Assembly (NCBI GenBank): GCA_900129675.1
Contig: FSRD01000003.1
Span: 620,001-684,000, forward strand
Reading direction: 5' to 3'
DNA: 64,000 nucleotides
Source of the DNA: Bradyrhizobium erythrophlei
Lineage (GTDB): Bacteria > Pseudomonadota > Alphaproteobacteria > Rhizobiales > Xanthobacteraceae
The notes under the pieces are model-generated. The model was not told the origin of the DNA. It saw nothing but the letters and a program-made list of their open reading frames with translations, and did no database searches. Numbering within the stretch: position 1 is the first letter of the stretch; each line of letters starts with the position of its first letter. Below are positions 35,443 through 44,273 of this stretch, one piece after another. Both the position numbers and the translations under genes were made by a program.

Positions 35443-35594
35443 CCCGTTTCTACCTTCTCCCTTCCGGCGAAGTGTGCGTAACTTGCCCCTGCGATACAAG
35501 CTCAAACAGACGACGTCGTGGACCCCGGCACCCGTCGCGCGGCATCAATACAGGGTACTAGCTTCAAAATATCCGCTGGCCTATCGTCGTCCTC

Positions 35595-35939
35595 ATGCGA
35601 TTGAAATCAAGTATCTGGGTGGCGGCCTATCTGCGCCGCTGTCACACCGAGGGAATCTTCGGCGCCGTCCGCCGGCGCGGCGCCGAAGAAGCCGGCGCCG
35701 TCTTCGTCAAGGTGGCGACGCTCGATGGCAATGCCATGCTGTATGCGCCCGCGCCGCAGACGGTCTATGACGAGAGCCGTCCGGCCGACCGCATCTTCAC
35801 CGCGGCATCGCCGCAGCCGGTGCCGGAGCAGTCGGTGGAAGAACGTCTCGCCAAGGAAATCCGCTTCGACCCGGATGCCTGGATCGTCGAGACCGAGGAC
35901 CGGGCAGGGCGGCACTTTCTGGATTTGGCCAACGCTTAG
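35595..35939 (+). CDS. DUF1491 protein
   Basis: 114 residues matching the DUF1491 family: VAAYLRRCHTEGIFGAVRRR, AGAVFVKVATLDGNAMLYAP, and the end EIRFDPDAWIVETEDRAG. It is a soluble protein of alphaproteobacteria with no assigned role; its genes often lie near cell-envelope or peptidoglycan-binding genes. No catalytic motif was recognised. Confidence 0.82.
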   Translation: MRLKSSIWVAAYLRRCHTEGIFGAVRRRGAEEAGAVFVKVATLDGNAMLYAPAPQTVYDESRPADRIFTAASPQPVPEQSVEERLAKEIRFDPDAWIVETEDRAGRHFLDLANA

Positions 35940-35942
35940 GGC

Positions 35943-36167
35943 TCATTCGAACGTGTCGCTCGTGGCCAGCTTCCAAATGCAGTAAAGTGTGAGACCGGAC
36001 GCGCACCCGCGCTCTGCTTCGAAACTCGGTTCAGGCGGCAGACACCTCAAGAAGGCGGTCACGCATTTGACGGCGATGGGCGCCCGCTTTCGCCCTCGTT
36101 TGGAGGTTAGCTCGATACGCCGGTAGCCTGCCGCGCAATCAGGGCATTGGACGTTGGACTTTTTCAT
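35943..36167 (-). pseudogene. Decayed small zinc-ribbon-like gene
   Basis: The start (KKSNVQCPDCAAGYRRIELT) matches a small Bradyrhizobium protein family that normally continues with a second Cys pair. Here the reading frame (74 codons) turns into unrelated sequence after TSKRG. Reading the minus strand two bases over after that point gives MRDRLLEVSAA and a stop, which looks like the lost C-terminus of the family, with its Cys codons changed to Arg. So a frameshift and loss of the second Cys pair are likely. The family comparison is from memory. Confidence 0.5.
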
Positions 36168-36800
36168 CGGGCGAAATATGCCCCGACGACAGGCCAACGT
36201 CACAGCCGCTCAAACCAGTTTCCTGAACGGCACAACCGACCGGAATGTGTGGCACGCTGCTTACCACGATCGGACCGCCGTCGGCGGCGTGGCTCATAAG
36301 CGTTTCAAGACACAGAAAAAATTTCTCAGCAAGCATGTAAGCCTCCCCCGGTTCGGAAGAGTTGGAATTAAATTACTCACGCGAGAAGGCAGTTGCTAGT
36401 CCCTGCGCATTGAAATTTTCATGAAAAAACGTCGATTTCACAGCCTTCATTCCGTTGAGCCCAATTAATTTAGTTCGTCTCTACCGAACGACTGACCGGT
36501 CGAAAAACTACAAGGACGCTGACCCATTCCGGGTGTGTGTGTAGCGCCCAACACACACAGTCCGGTCTGGCAGTTGCGGGATGGGGGCTTTGCCATACCT
36601 AGAAGGGAGCAATCCCGGGGGAACGGAATTGGACGCGGCGCCCATAGCGCGGTTGCTCGCCGCCGCCGAACCTTGCCGACATGGGCGGCGCGGCTGAGGT
36701 CTGGCGAGCGACATGAAGCAACGGAGCCCCGACATCGATGCCAGGCCGGTCTGCCGACTCGGGTCAGGGCCACGTGCCGAGATCATAGGGAGGTCAGGCC
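36168..36800. other. Gene-poor stretch of 630 bases
   Basis: No supported gene. Composition is lower in G+C near 36330-36480 than elsewhere in the window. A minus-strand frame at 36508-36822 could encode 104 residues rich in Arg, Pro and Ser, but it lacks a ribosome site and resembles no family I know. A GT/AC hairpin is at 36534-36559. The stretch may be the remains of an old insertion. Confidence 0.5.
36534..36559. other. TG/CA-repeat hairpin
   Basis: TGTGTGTGT (36534-36542) and ACACACACA (36551-36559) pair over nine bases with an eight-base loop. No T-run follows. The alternating purine/pyrimidine arms are unusual in this GC-rich DNA. Confidence 0.6.
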
Positions 36801-37157
36801 ATGGAGATCGAACGCACTGCATTTGGCACCATCACGATTGACGGAAAGACCTATGAACACGACGTGATCATTCGTCTGTCCGGCGAAGTGGCAAGGCGGA
36901 AGAAAAAGCTTTCGAAGCGGTACTACGGCACCTCGCATGTCCTCTCGAAGGACGAAGCGAAGTTCGTCTTTGAGAAGGGATGCGAGCAGCTGGTTCTTGG
37001 CTCGGGCCAGTTGGGCAACGTGCACCTGTCGCCGGAAGCTGAGGCGTATTTTGCGAAAAAGGGTTGCACGGTCCTGTTGCAGCCGACTCCCGAGGCGATT
37101 CGTACGTTCAACAACTCGCATGCGAAGAAGATCGGCCTTTTTCACGTTACCTGCTGA
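36801..37157 (+). CDS. Mth938-like domain protein
   Basis: 118 residues with the Mth938/NDUFAF3-like fold: FGTITIDGKTYEHDVIIRL at the start, then LGSGQLGNVHLSPEAEAYF and CTVLLQPTPEAIRTFN. The human relative NDUFAF3 helps complex I assembly, and bacterial ones lie near respiratory or SecDF genes, but the role here is unknown. A good ribosome site, GGGAGG, lies nine bases before the ATG. Confidence 0.82.
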   Translation: MEIERTAFGTITIDGKTYEHDVIIRLSGEVARRKKKLSKRYYGTSHVLSKDEAKFVFEKGCEQLVLGSGQLGNVHLSPEAEAYFAKKGCTVLLQPTPEAIRTFNNSHAKKIGLFHVTC

Positions 37158-37385
37158 ATCGGGCCGGTCGCGACTGCGCTGCGGCGCATGAGCAAAGCCC
37201 GGGAGGCCACTACCACTGACCGCTGAGGGTCTTCCGCAACAGTGAGGTATTCCTCGACTTTGGCTTGCAGCATTATGGCGTCGCACAACTTCACCGCGTG
37301 ACCTCCGCGTCAATTCGCGACTCATCTCCCTTGGATTATTAGGATATGCCTTGTCGTTGTCATAAAATCTTCATACGCCATCCCG

Positions 37386-38981
37386 ATGGAGATATCGTTG
37401 AACGCGCGGCAGCCAATCGCGAGCGATGCGGGCACCGGCATTGCCGTGCGCCCGGGTGCGGAAATTGAACTTAAGCTGCTTGCGCCGCAAGGAGCCCTCG
37501 AAAAACTGCGCGAGGCGCCCGTCATTGTGCAGCATGCGCGCAACAGGGGTGCGTTTCACCGGCTGGAAACGGTGTACTACGATACGCCGGAGCGGCTGCT
37601 GTTCCAACATGGCATGTCGCTGCGCGTTCGACACAGCGGCAAGCACTTCATCCAGACACTGAAGCTTCCACCCAATAGCGGGCAACCGCTGGCGCGGCGG
37701 CAGTGGGAAGCGCCGGTTGACGGCATCACCCCTGATCTGGCGCGGCTTCCCGCCGACGAGGTCGGTGATCCCGTGACGACGCTGACCAACGACGCACTGG
37801 TGCCGGTTTTCGCCACCAAAGTTCGCCGGCATGCGCGGCAGCTCGACCTGCCCGATGCGTCGGTTGAAATCGCATTTGACGAGGGGACGATCGAGGCCGG
37901 TGCGCGCCAGCAAGTCCTGTCGGAAATCGAACTCGAATTGAAGAGTGGCAATGCCGGCGTCTTGTTCGATCTCGGAACGCAGTTGCTCGACGCTGCGCCG
38001 CTACGGGTCGGCACGCGCAGCAAGGCGGAACGCGGCTATGCGCTCGCATTCGACGTGGTGCAGTCTGCGGCGAAAGCTGAGTCATTCAGCGTTACCGCGG
38101 AGCATGTGGTCGACGACGTCATCGCACTCCTGGTGGGGTCCTGCTGGCATCATCTTCTTAAAAATCACAGGGTGGCGGAGGAGGGATCGGACCCCGAAGG
38201 CGTGCACCAGATGCGCGTCGCCTTGCGGCGTTTGCGGACGATCTGTGCGCTGTTCCGGCGCGATATTCCGTCGCCCTCATTCCAGGCGGTCAATAGCGAA
38301 GCAAAGTGGCTGATGCAGCAGCTCGGCCCGGCGCGGGATTGGGATGTATTCGCCGAGGCGACCATCACTCGCCTGGTCACGGCGGCTCCGGAGGTCGACC
38401 TCGGCGGCATGCGCGAGGCGGTCGAACGGCAGCGCAAGTCGAGCTACGCCGCGTTGCAGATCGTTCTCGCCGATCCGCGTTGCAGCCGCTTCCTGCTCTC
38501 GCTGGGGCATTTGGTAGAACGCCGCGGCTGGCGCAACGAGATCGACAGCGAAGCGCTGGCCGTCCTGTCGCAACCGATACCGACGCTTGCCGATAAAATT
38601 CTGGCGCGATTGCATCGCAAGGCCCTCGAGCGTGGCGCGCATTTCCGGCAGCTCAACATCGGTGCGCAGCACGATCTCAGAATCGATCTCAAGAAATTGC
38701 GCTATGCGGCGGAGTTCTTCCTGCCGCTTTATGCGACCCATGCGTCCGCGAAGCGCTACGTGAGGCGGCTCGCCAGGCTCCAGACCGGTCTGGGACGCGT
38801 GCGCGACATCGCAAGCACCCGTATCCTGCTCGATGCCATCCGGCAGGAAAACCAGCCTGCGCTTCATCTCGCCATCGGCGCGGTGGCCGGCTGGCAAGCC
38901 CGCGATCAGATGGCGGTGGCGAAAACGCTGCGCAGGCGATGGCGGCGGTTCAAGGCGACGCCGGCGTTCTGGGGCCGGTGA
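37386..38981 (+). CDS. CYTH and CHAD domain protein
   Basis: 531 residues. The N-terminal CYTH domain (about 22-225) has the EIELKLLAP motif for triphosphate binding, with further acid/basic strands at VEIAFDEGTIEAG and ILSEIELELKSG-like sequence. The C-terminal CHAD domain (about 240-520) has the conserved VHQMRVALRRLRTICALF and ARDWDVF helices rich in Arg and His. CHAD domains bind polyphosphate, and CYTH domains act on inorganic triphosphates or similar. The protein may localise to or regulate polyphosphate. Confidence 0.9.
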   Translation: MEISLNARQPIASDAGTGIAVRPGAEIELKLLAPQGALEKLREAPVIVQHARNRGAFHRLETVYYDTPERLLFQHGMSLRVRHSGKHFIQTLKLPPNSGQPLARRQWEAPVDGITPDLARLPADEVGDPVTTLTNDALVPVFATKVRRHARQLDLPDASVEIAFDEGTIEAGARQQVLSEIELELKSGNAGVLFDLGTQLLDAAPLRVGTRSKAERGYALAFDVVQSAAKAESFSVTAEHVVDDVIALLVGSCWHHLLKNHRVAEEGSDPEGVHQMRVALRRLRTICALFRRDIPSPSFQAVNSEAKWLMQQLGPARDWDVFAEATITRLVTAAPEVDLGGMREAVERQRKSSYAALQIVLADPRCSRFLLSLGHLVERRGWRNEIDSEALAVLSQPIPTLADKILARLHRKALERGAHFRQLNIGAQHDLRIDLKKLRYAAEFFLPLYATHASAKRYVRRLARLQTGLGRVRDIASTRILLDAIRQENQPALHLAIGAVAGWQARDQMAVAKTLRRRWRRFKATPAFWGR

Positions 38982-39053
38982 GTTCGTCATTTGGACTATG
39001 TAACCTGTGATGCTCGCGGCCAACTATCTGGCCTTCATCAAGCTCGCATCAAC

Positions 39054-40031
39054 TTAGCGCCCCGAGCCATCCGTGCCGGTGCGTACAGCGGGGACAGCGC
39101 CCGGCTGAGGCGCCGGACGCGTTTGCGCAGGCGCTGTGCGCGCACGGTTGCGTTCGTCGTCGTAAAGCGAGGCACGATATTTGGCGCGGGTGACCGCCAT
39201 CGTCGAGCCGCGCCACGCCGCCAGCATGATCAGGGCGGAGCGCTCGCTCAGGCGGTCGTACAGCCGCGACAGCCGGTAGACATTGTGCACCGAGGAGCCG
39301 AATTCGGGATCGAGGAACATCAGCACCCGCTGGAACACCGCGCTCGGCATATCCAGCGCGCGCGCCGCCGTGGCCAGCGGTTCGCCGCCGGGGTCGTTGA
39401 CCACCTGGGCCGCGATCCGCGTCGGCAGGATCAAGGCATCGCCGAGCTCGAGGATGAAGTTTTCGCTGTCTTCGGCAAACGCCGCCATCTCCAGCGTCTC
39501 GATGGCGCGGGCGGCGCGGGCAGCCGGAATCCGCGCCGAAGCCTTCAGCGGCGTCGCGTTGAGATTGTGCAGGATCAGCGCGCGCTCGCTGGCGCTGGCT
39601 GCGAAAAACATGTCGCTGATTTCGGCGGCATCGTTGGGCCGCATCGACAAATTCGATGCCATCCGCAACTGCGCTTCGGTCGGCGCCTTGAGCGGCGGCG
39701 TCTCCGCCGGGAACGTGGGAATCGCCGATGCGACCGGAACGATCCGGCTGGGGTCGGAACGCCGTAATCCGAGCTTATTCAAAATTTCAGCCGGGGTCGC
39801 CGGATAGACCGCAAGCCGGGCCCGCACGGCCGCGCGGGTGGCGTCGTCGACCTCTTCGATCAGGCGGGAGGTCAGTTCGATGAATTGCCGCTCCTCGTCG
39901 CCGGAATGGGCGCTGGCCTGAACATAGAGATCGGTCAGCACGCGCAGCAAAGTAGGGCGGATATCGACGCCCTCGCGGCGCGAGAGCGTCATCAAGCCGT
40001 CGAAACCCGGAAACAGGGGAGTTGCAGTCAT
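39054..40031 (-). CDS. DUF2336 domain protein
   Basis: 325 residues, helical. It shows the DUF2336 pattern (RPTLLRVLTDLYVQASAHS, EERQFIELTSRLIEEVDDAT, VRARLAVYPATPAEILNKL). The tail of ~40 residues is Pro/Thr/Arg-rich and probably disordered. It is only distantly similar to the copy at 1582-2688. No enzyme motif is visible and the role is unknown. Confidence 0.75.
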   Translation of the reverse strand: MTATPLFPGFDGLMTLSRREGVDIRPTLLRVLTDLYVQASAHSGDEERQFIELTSRLIEEVDDATRAAVRARLAVYPATPAEILNKLGLRRSDPSRIVPVASAIPTFPAETPPLKAPTEAQLRMASNLSMRPNDAAEISDMFFAASASERALILHNLNATPLKASARIPAARAARAIETLEMAAFAEDSENFILELGDALILPTRIAAQVVNDPGGEPLATAARALDMPSAVFQRVLMFLDPEFGSSVHNVYRLSRLYDRLSERSALIMLAAWRGSTMAVTRAKYRASLYDDERNRARTAPAQTRPAPQPGAVPAVRTGTDGSGR

Positions 40032-40271
40032 GGCAGCGTACGCGACTTTGGAGGTTCTAACCCCAGTCTACGCGGGCGGCTTTAAGAGCCGGTTAAGGAA
40101 AACAACCGGTGAAGAAATCGGATAAAATTGGCGCGGTGTCGAATTGGCCACAGCGGCCGACCCGTAATCGGCCCTGTCCATAAATTAATATGCCGTTAAC
40201 CACGTGCTGTTCTTAATGATGGCATGTCGCAGGCCAGATGATGTCCGCGCGGCAACCAGAGAGAACGGAAC

Positions 40272-40466
40272 ATGTGCACCATCATTGAATTTCCGGCGGA
40301 TGCGGCTTCGCGGCGGCCGGGCATGGATGGCGCGCCACGCGAGGGGCTGGGAACCTTGCTGATCCTTCCCGTTGTCCGGATCGAACGCGATACCGACGGT
40401 ACGAGCGGTGGGCGCGGACCGGAAGAAGGTGCAGCACCCGGTCGCCGTCGCCGTCGGCGCTCCTGA
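40272..40466 (+). CDS. Small conserved protein, 64 residues
   Basis: The sequence MCTIIEFPADAASRRPG starts a small protein that I recall in several Bradyrhizobium genomes, ending in a basic tail (APGRRRRRRS). GAACGGAAC precedes the ATG. It ends 16 bases before the lipoprotein gene, so the two could be co-transcribed. No function can be suggested; the Arg-rich tail could bind nucleic acid or a membrane. Confidence 0.55.
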   Translation: MCTIIEFPADAASRRPGMDGAPREGLGTLLILPVVRIERDTDGTSGGRGPEEGAAPGRRRRRRS

Positions 40467-40482
40467 CATTGGACGTTTGAAA

Positions 40483-41259
40483 ATGCCGGAGACGTGCCTT
40501 CCGATCCGGACCACCGGAGTTCGGCGTTCACTACCGGCTCTCGCTCTCCTGTTAATGGGCGCGGCCCTTGGCGGCTGCAGCGGCGGCGATTTTGGCCGTA
40601 CCCGCCAGGACTTTCGCAACGACGACATGCACAGCTGGTTGGGCGCCGAGGTGACCGGCAGCGTCGGCCTCAAGGCGTCGCAGTTCCAGCTCACCGACAA
40701 TGAACGCCAGCTGCGCGATCTCGCATATCCCTTGATCGAGCCGCCGCATTCGCGCCCGGCCTGGAAGAGCGTGTTCGGCGATTACCAGCCGCTGCCGTCT
40801 CCGTGGCGGCAGAAGGTCGTGTTCGACCGCACCACCTATGGGCGCACCCTGATCGACGAGCCGCATCGCTCACACACCTCGCGCTATCAGCAATTGATCG
40901 AGGATGTGCGCGACGACATCACCCGGTTCGAGCCGTTCTTCGCCTCGGCGGCGCGCGTGATCGAACTCGACCGCAAGCGCAATGCCAGTCTCAGGATGGT
41001 GTCGGAACTGTCGCCGCCCGAACGGGCCGACGCGATCGCCCGCATGGAAGAGAACAGCCTGATCGTGCAATGGATCCAGCAATGCCTGGAGCGGCGGATC
41101 TCGTCCTATCGCTGGGCGCTCGAGCGGCTGGTGATCCAGGCGCCGGATAATATCGCCGCCGAAGCCGACCGGCTGATCGGTGAACTCGCAGCGCAAACCG
41201 CCAATCCGCCGGTGGCAGCCCAGCCTGTGATCGGGCATGCCGTGACGGTGAAGGGCTAA
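40483..41259 (+). CDS. Putative lipoprotein
   Basis: 258 residues from ATG 40483. The signal peptide ends in a lipobox (LMGAALGGC), so Cys becomes the lipidated N-terminus. The mature part is helical and charged (YQQLIEDVRDDITRFEPFF, PERADAIARMEENSLIVQWI). The frame is open further upstream, but only this start gives a signal peptide. I do not recognise a family. Its stop lies one base from the convergent LysR gene. Confidence 0.75.
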   Translation: MPETCLPIRTTGVRRSLPALALLLMGAALGGCSGGDFGRTRQDFRNDDMHSWLGAEVTGSVGLKASQFQLTDNERQLRDLAYPLIEPPHSRPAWKSVFGDYQPLPSPWRQKVVFDRTTYGRTLIDEPHRSHTSRYQQLIEDVRDDITRFEPFFASAARVIELDRKRNASLRMVSELSPPERADAIARMEENSLIVQWIQQCLERRISSYRWALERLVIQAPDNIAAEADRLIGELAAQTANPPVAAQPVIGHAVTVKG

Positions 41260-41260
41260 A

Positions 41261-42118
41261 CTATCGCTTGCGCTTGGTGGCAGGCCCGGCGCGGCCCGCT
41301 TTGGGGCGCTGCTTCCCAAGTTTCGCGATAAAGTTCTGCAACGCATCTGACGGCGGCCGGGCTGCGCTATAGGCAAGCCCGACCTGACGCTTCACATCCA
41401 CCTCGATTTCGCGCACGACGACGTCGGGATTGGCGCGCGCCACGCCTTCCGGAACGATGGCAATGCCGACGCCGGCGGCGACCAGCGCCATCGCCCAATC
41501 CTCCGATTCGGCGATGGCCGCGGGCTGGCGTGCCGATGCGTTGCGGCCGAAGAACGCGCTCTGCTCGCAGTGGCAGCGATCGATCATCGGCACGCCGGCA
41601 AGGTCCGAGGTGCGAAGCCGTTCTTTCAGAACGAGCGGATGCGATGGCGGCAGTGCTGCGACATAGCGTTCGACCCAGAGCGGAATGAAATGCTCGCCGG
41701 CGTCGATGATGTTCCTGGAAATGATCCGCGCATCCGCGGCTTCCTTGATGCCGACCAGACGGAGCGCAATCTCGGAATTGCCGGTCAGCGGCTTCAGCAA
41801 GGCGATCGTGCGGGGTTGATCCAGCGTGCGCATCAGGCCGAGCGTCAGCGCATGCCGGGTCGACGGCTTTCTGAACAGATTTCGCGCAGCATCGGTGTCG
41901 TCGATGATGCGGCGGGCCGCTGCGTAAAACTGTTCGGCCGACGCGGTCGGCGCGACGCCCTTCTTGTGCCGGATGAACAGCGTGGTGCCGAGCTCGGCTT
42001 CCAGATGGGTGATCGCGGCCGAGATCGAGGGCTGCGAGATGAAGCAGCGTTTCGCCGCGGCCGTCAGGTTACGTTCCCGGAACACCGAGGCGAAATATCG
42101 AAGCTCGCGGATATCCAT
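41261..42118 (-). CDS. LysR family transcriptional regulator
   Basis: 285 residues. The N-terminal winged helix is typical (MDIRELRYFASVFRERNLTA, then CFISQPSISAAITHLEAELG). The rest is a LysR substrate-binding domain. Divergent from an MBL-fold hydrolase with 94 bases between, which hold a palindromic candidate operator. It likely controls that gene and itself; the effector is unknown. The extreme C-terminus is basic (RAGPATKRKR). Confidence 0.9.
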   Translation of the reverse strand: MDIRELRYFASVFRERNLTAAAKRCFISQPSISAAITHLEAELGTTLFIRHKKGVAPTASAEQFYAAARRIIDDTDAARNLFRKPSTRHALTLGLMRTLDQPRTIALLKPLTGNSEIALRLVGIKEAADARIISRNIIDAGEHFIPLWVERYVAALPPSHPLVLKERLRTSDLAGVPMIDRCHCEQSAFFGRNASARQPAAIAESEDWAMALVAAGVGIAIVPEGVARANPDVVVREIEVDVKRQVGLAYSAARPPSDALQNFIAKLGKQRPKAGRAGPATKRKR

Positions 42119-42123
42119 AGTCC

Positions 42124-42146
42124 TATCCTATCGATGATATCGGATA
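42124..42146. promoter_or_regulatory. Candidate LysR operator
   Basis: A nested near-palindrome: TATCC (42124-42128) with GGATA (42142-42146), and inside it TATC (42129-42132) with GATA (42136-42139). It begins six bases upstream of the LysR start codon and faces the MBL gene. Autoregulation by LysR proteins at such sites is usual. Confidence 0.5.
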
Positions 42147-42212
42147 TGAATATTTTACCTATGGAAATCCGGATGGCAAGCAAGGCGCTTCAACTCAGCC
42201 GGGGAATTCGTC

Positions 42213-43046
42213 ATGCGCATCCACCATCTCAACACCGGCACCATGTGCCCGATCGGGCGGCGTCTCGTGAACGGCACCGGCAGCATCTTCCAGCGCGCCC
42301 GGATGGTTTGTCACTGCCTGCTGGTCGAGACCAATGACGGGCTGGCGCTGGTCGATACCGGCATCGGGCTGGACGACATCAAAAACCCGCCGCGGCTCGG
42401 CCGCAAATGGGTCCGGCAAACCACGCCGCGGCTCGATCCGGCCGAGACCGCGATCCAGCAGGTCAAGTCGCTGGGCTATTCACCCGGCGATGTCAGGCAT
42501 CTCTTGCTAACGCATCTCGATCGCGATCATGCCGGCGGCGTTCCGGATTTCCCGAAGGCGAAGGTGCATGTCCATCGCAGCGAATACGAGATGGCAGTGT
42601 CGCAAAAAATCCCAGCGCCGAAGGGCCGCTACATCACTGATCAATGGAAGCACGGCCCCGACTGGGCGTTCTATGGTGAAGGCGGTGAAGACTGGTTCGG
42701 CTTCAAGGGCGTGCGCGCACTGGGGAATAGCGAACCGGATATTCTGATGATCCCGCTGCCCGGCCATACGCTGGGCCATTGCGGCATCGCCGTGCGGGCC
42801 AAGGACAAATGGTTGCTGCATGCCGGCGACAGCTACTTCTTCCATGGTCAATTGCAGACGCCGCCGCGGATGCCGCTGGTGCTGGGGATGTTTCAGCGCA
42901 AGGCCGATATGGACCGCGCCACGCGCATCGCCAACCAGGAGCGATTGCGGACGCTAAAGGCAACCCACGGCGATGCCGTGACGATCGTCAACAGCCATGA
43001 TCCCGTCGACTATGAGAATTGCCGCTGTGGTTCGTCGCACGCCTGA
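42213..43046 (+). CDS. MBL-fold metallo-hydrolase
   Basis: 277 residues. The metal motif reads LLTHLDRDHAGG; the usual HxHxDH has Asp in place of the second His, a variant seen in several MBL lactonase-like groups. Further ligands are in PLPGHTLGHCG and LLHAGDSYFFHG. It has no signal peptide. Substrates could be lactones or similar esters; the sequence does not decide. Transcribed away from the LysR gene and likely its target. Confidence 0.85.
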   Translation: MRIHHLNTGTMCPIGRRLVNGTGSIFQRARMVCHCLLVETNDGLALVDTGIGLDDIKNPPRLGRKWVRQTTPRLDPAETAIQQVKSLGYSPGDVRHLLLTHLDRDHAGGVPDFPKAKVHVHRSEYEMAVSQKIPAPKGRYITDQWKHGPDWAFYGEGGEDWFGFKGVRALGNSEPDILMIPLPGHTLGHCGIAVRAKDKWLLHAGDSYFFHGQLQTPPRMPLVLGMFQRKADMDRATRIANQERLRTLKATHGDAVTIVNSHDPVDYENCRCGSSHA

Positions 43047-43053
43047 CGGCTGG

Positions 43054-43671
43054 TTAGCGCTTGCCCCGCGGCGTCGGAGGTGGTGGCGGAGCGGGCGCGG
43101 GCTCTTCCTGCTTGGCGACCGGAGCATCGGTCTGCACCTTGCAGCTCGATGCCGCGAGCGAGGCCTGCGCCTGCGGCATCAGGCCCGGTTCCGGCGCCAT
43201 TGCTTTCAGCACGATCAGGCCGGTGGCGGTCGGCGAGTCGATGATCAGCCGGTCGGCGGCGGTGACCTCTTCGTCTTCCGGCAATTCATTGTGTTGCGCT
43301 TCCGTCATCAGGTCGAGTTCGATCACCTTGCGGCCGGCCGAGCGGTCGTTGATGGCGTAATAGGCGACCTCGTTGCGCGTATAGAACGACACCGAGGTGT
43401 AGGCCTGGCTGACCGGCACCGTGAGCTTGATTGGCCCGCCCGACAGATCGTAGCGGCAGATCGCAAGCGCAAAGGCCGGATCCATGAACGGCATCGACGC
43501 GTTGTTCGGATCGGCAAGCGGCAGCGGCGTCACGGCGTTGAGTTTGGTCATCGGCGTCAGGCGCGAATAGGCGTCCTGGCTCGCAATCCGCGGTAACGCC
43601 AGCACGCTGACGAGATGCACCACGCCGCCCAGCAGCACGCCCGCGATGATGGTGAACACGAGGCGGATCAT
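43054..43671 (-). CDS. DUF1254 membrane-anchored protein
   Basis: 205 residues. One N-terminal helix (IRLVFTIIAGVLLGGVVHLV) and then a DUF1254-type domain (DPAFALAICRYDLSGGPIKL, SVSFYTRNEVAYYAINDRSA). The C-terminal ~30 residues are Pro-rich. ATG 43671 overlaps the end of the DUF1214 gene by four bases. In many bacteria the two domains form one protein; here they are separate. Function unknown. Confidence 0.8.
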   Translation of the reverse strand: MIRLVFTIIAGVLLGGVVHLVSVLALPRIASQDAYSRLTPMTKLNAVTPLPLADPNNASMPFMDPAFALAICRYDLSGGPIKLTVPVSQAYTSVSFYTRNEVAYYAINDRSAGRKVIELDLMTEAQHNELPEDEEVTAADRLIIDSPTATGLIVLKAMAPEPGLMPQAQASLAASSCKVQTDAPVAKQEEPAPAPPPPPTPRGKR

Positions 43672-44246
43672 GGGCAACCCACCGTCGATATCGAAGGCAT
43701 CGGCGCATCGCGCTGGGTTCGCGTCGCAACCCCGACCGGCGTGTCGTACAGCCGCAGCATCAGCGCGTAACGTTCGATCCCGCCGGTCGGCAGCCAGTTT
43801 CCGGCGCGCGAACGCGAGGCCACGCGGATCTCGAACGCGCCGTCGGAGCCGCGGATGATCTCCTGGCTGGTGAAGCCGTAACGCTGCAGCGAGTTGGCGA
43901 CCAGACGTCCCTTGCGGTCGAACAGCGTCAGCGTCCAGAACCGCGCGGCCGGCGTGACCCCGCTGACGACGATGTCGCAGCGGCCGTCGAGCGGCTTCTT
44001 CTTGTCGTCGGTGGTCGCCGAGAAGGCGATGCCGTCGCCGGTGCCGATCGGCAATTCGCCGCTGCGGGCGATCGACGCCCGCGAATAGGGATCGACGTCG
44101 GCGGTGCCGCTCTTCGGCCGCGCGGTCCAGGCGCCGATCGTCAGCGTGCCGAGATCGGTGCCGCGCGTCGCCGTCAGATAGGTCGAGCCGAGGCCGACCA
44201 CGGTGGCGAGGATCAGCGCCAGCAAAGTGATGAAGATCAGCCGCAC
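43668..44246 (-). CDS. DUF1214 membrane-anchored protein
   Basis: 192 residues with one N-terminal helix (LIFITLLALILATVVGLGS), then the DUF1214 domain (DPYSRASIARSGELPIGTGD, ARFWTLTLFDRKGRLV, and GNWLPTGGIERYALMLRLYD). Its end overlaps the DUF1254 gene, and it starts 27 bases after the PBP1A gene. Gene order suggests a job at the cell envelope, but none is known. Confidence 0.82.
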   Translation of the reverse strand: MRLIFITLLALILATVVGLGSTYLTATRGTDLGTLTIGAWTARPKSGTADVDPYSRASIARSGELPIGTGDGIAFSATTDDKKKPLDGRCDIVVSGVTPAARFWTLTLFDRKGRLVANSLQRYGFTSQEIIRGSDGAFEIRVASRSRAGNWLPTGGIERYALMLRLYDTPVGVATRTQRDAPMPSISTVGCP

Positions 44247-44273
44247 GGGCCAGTGCTCCGCAAATTCACTGCA

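Noticed and set aside
36508..36822. Minus-strand 104-codon frame in the gene-poor stretch
   Set aside because: No ribosome site, no recognisable family, and it overlaps the start of the Mth938-like gene. Kept only as a note within the region entry.
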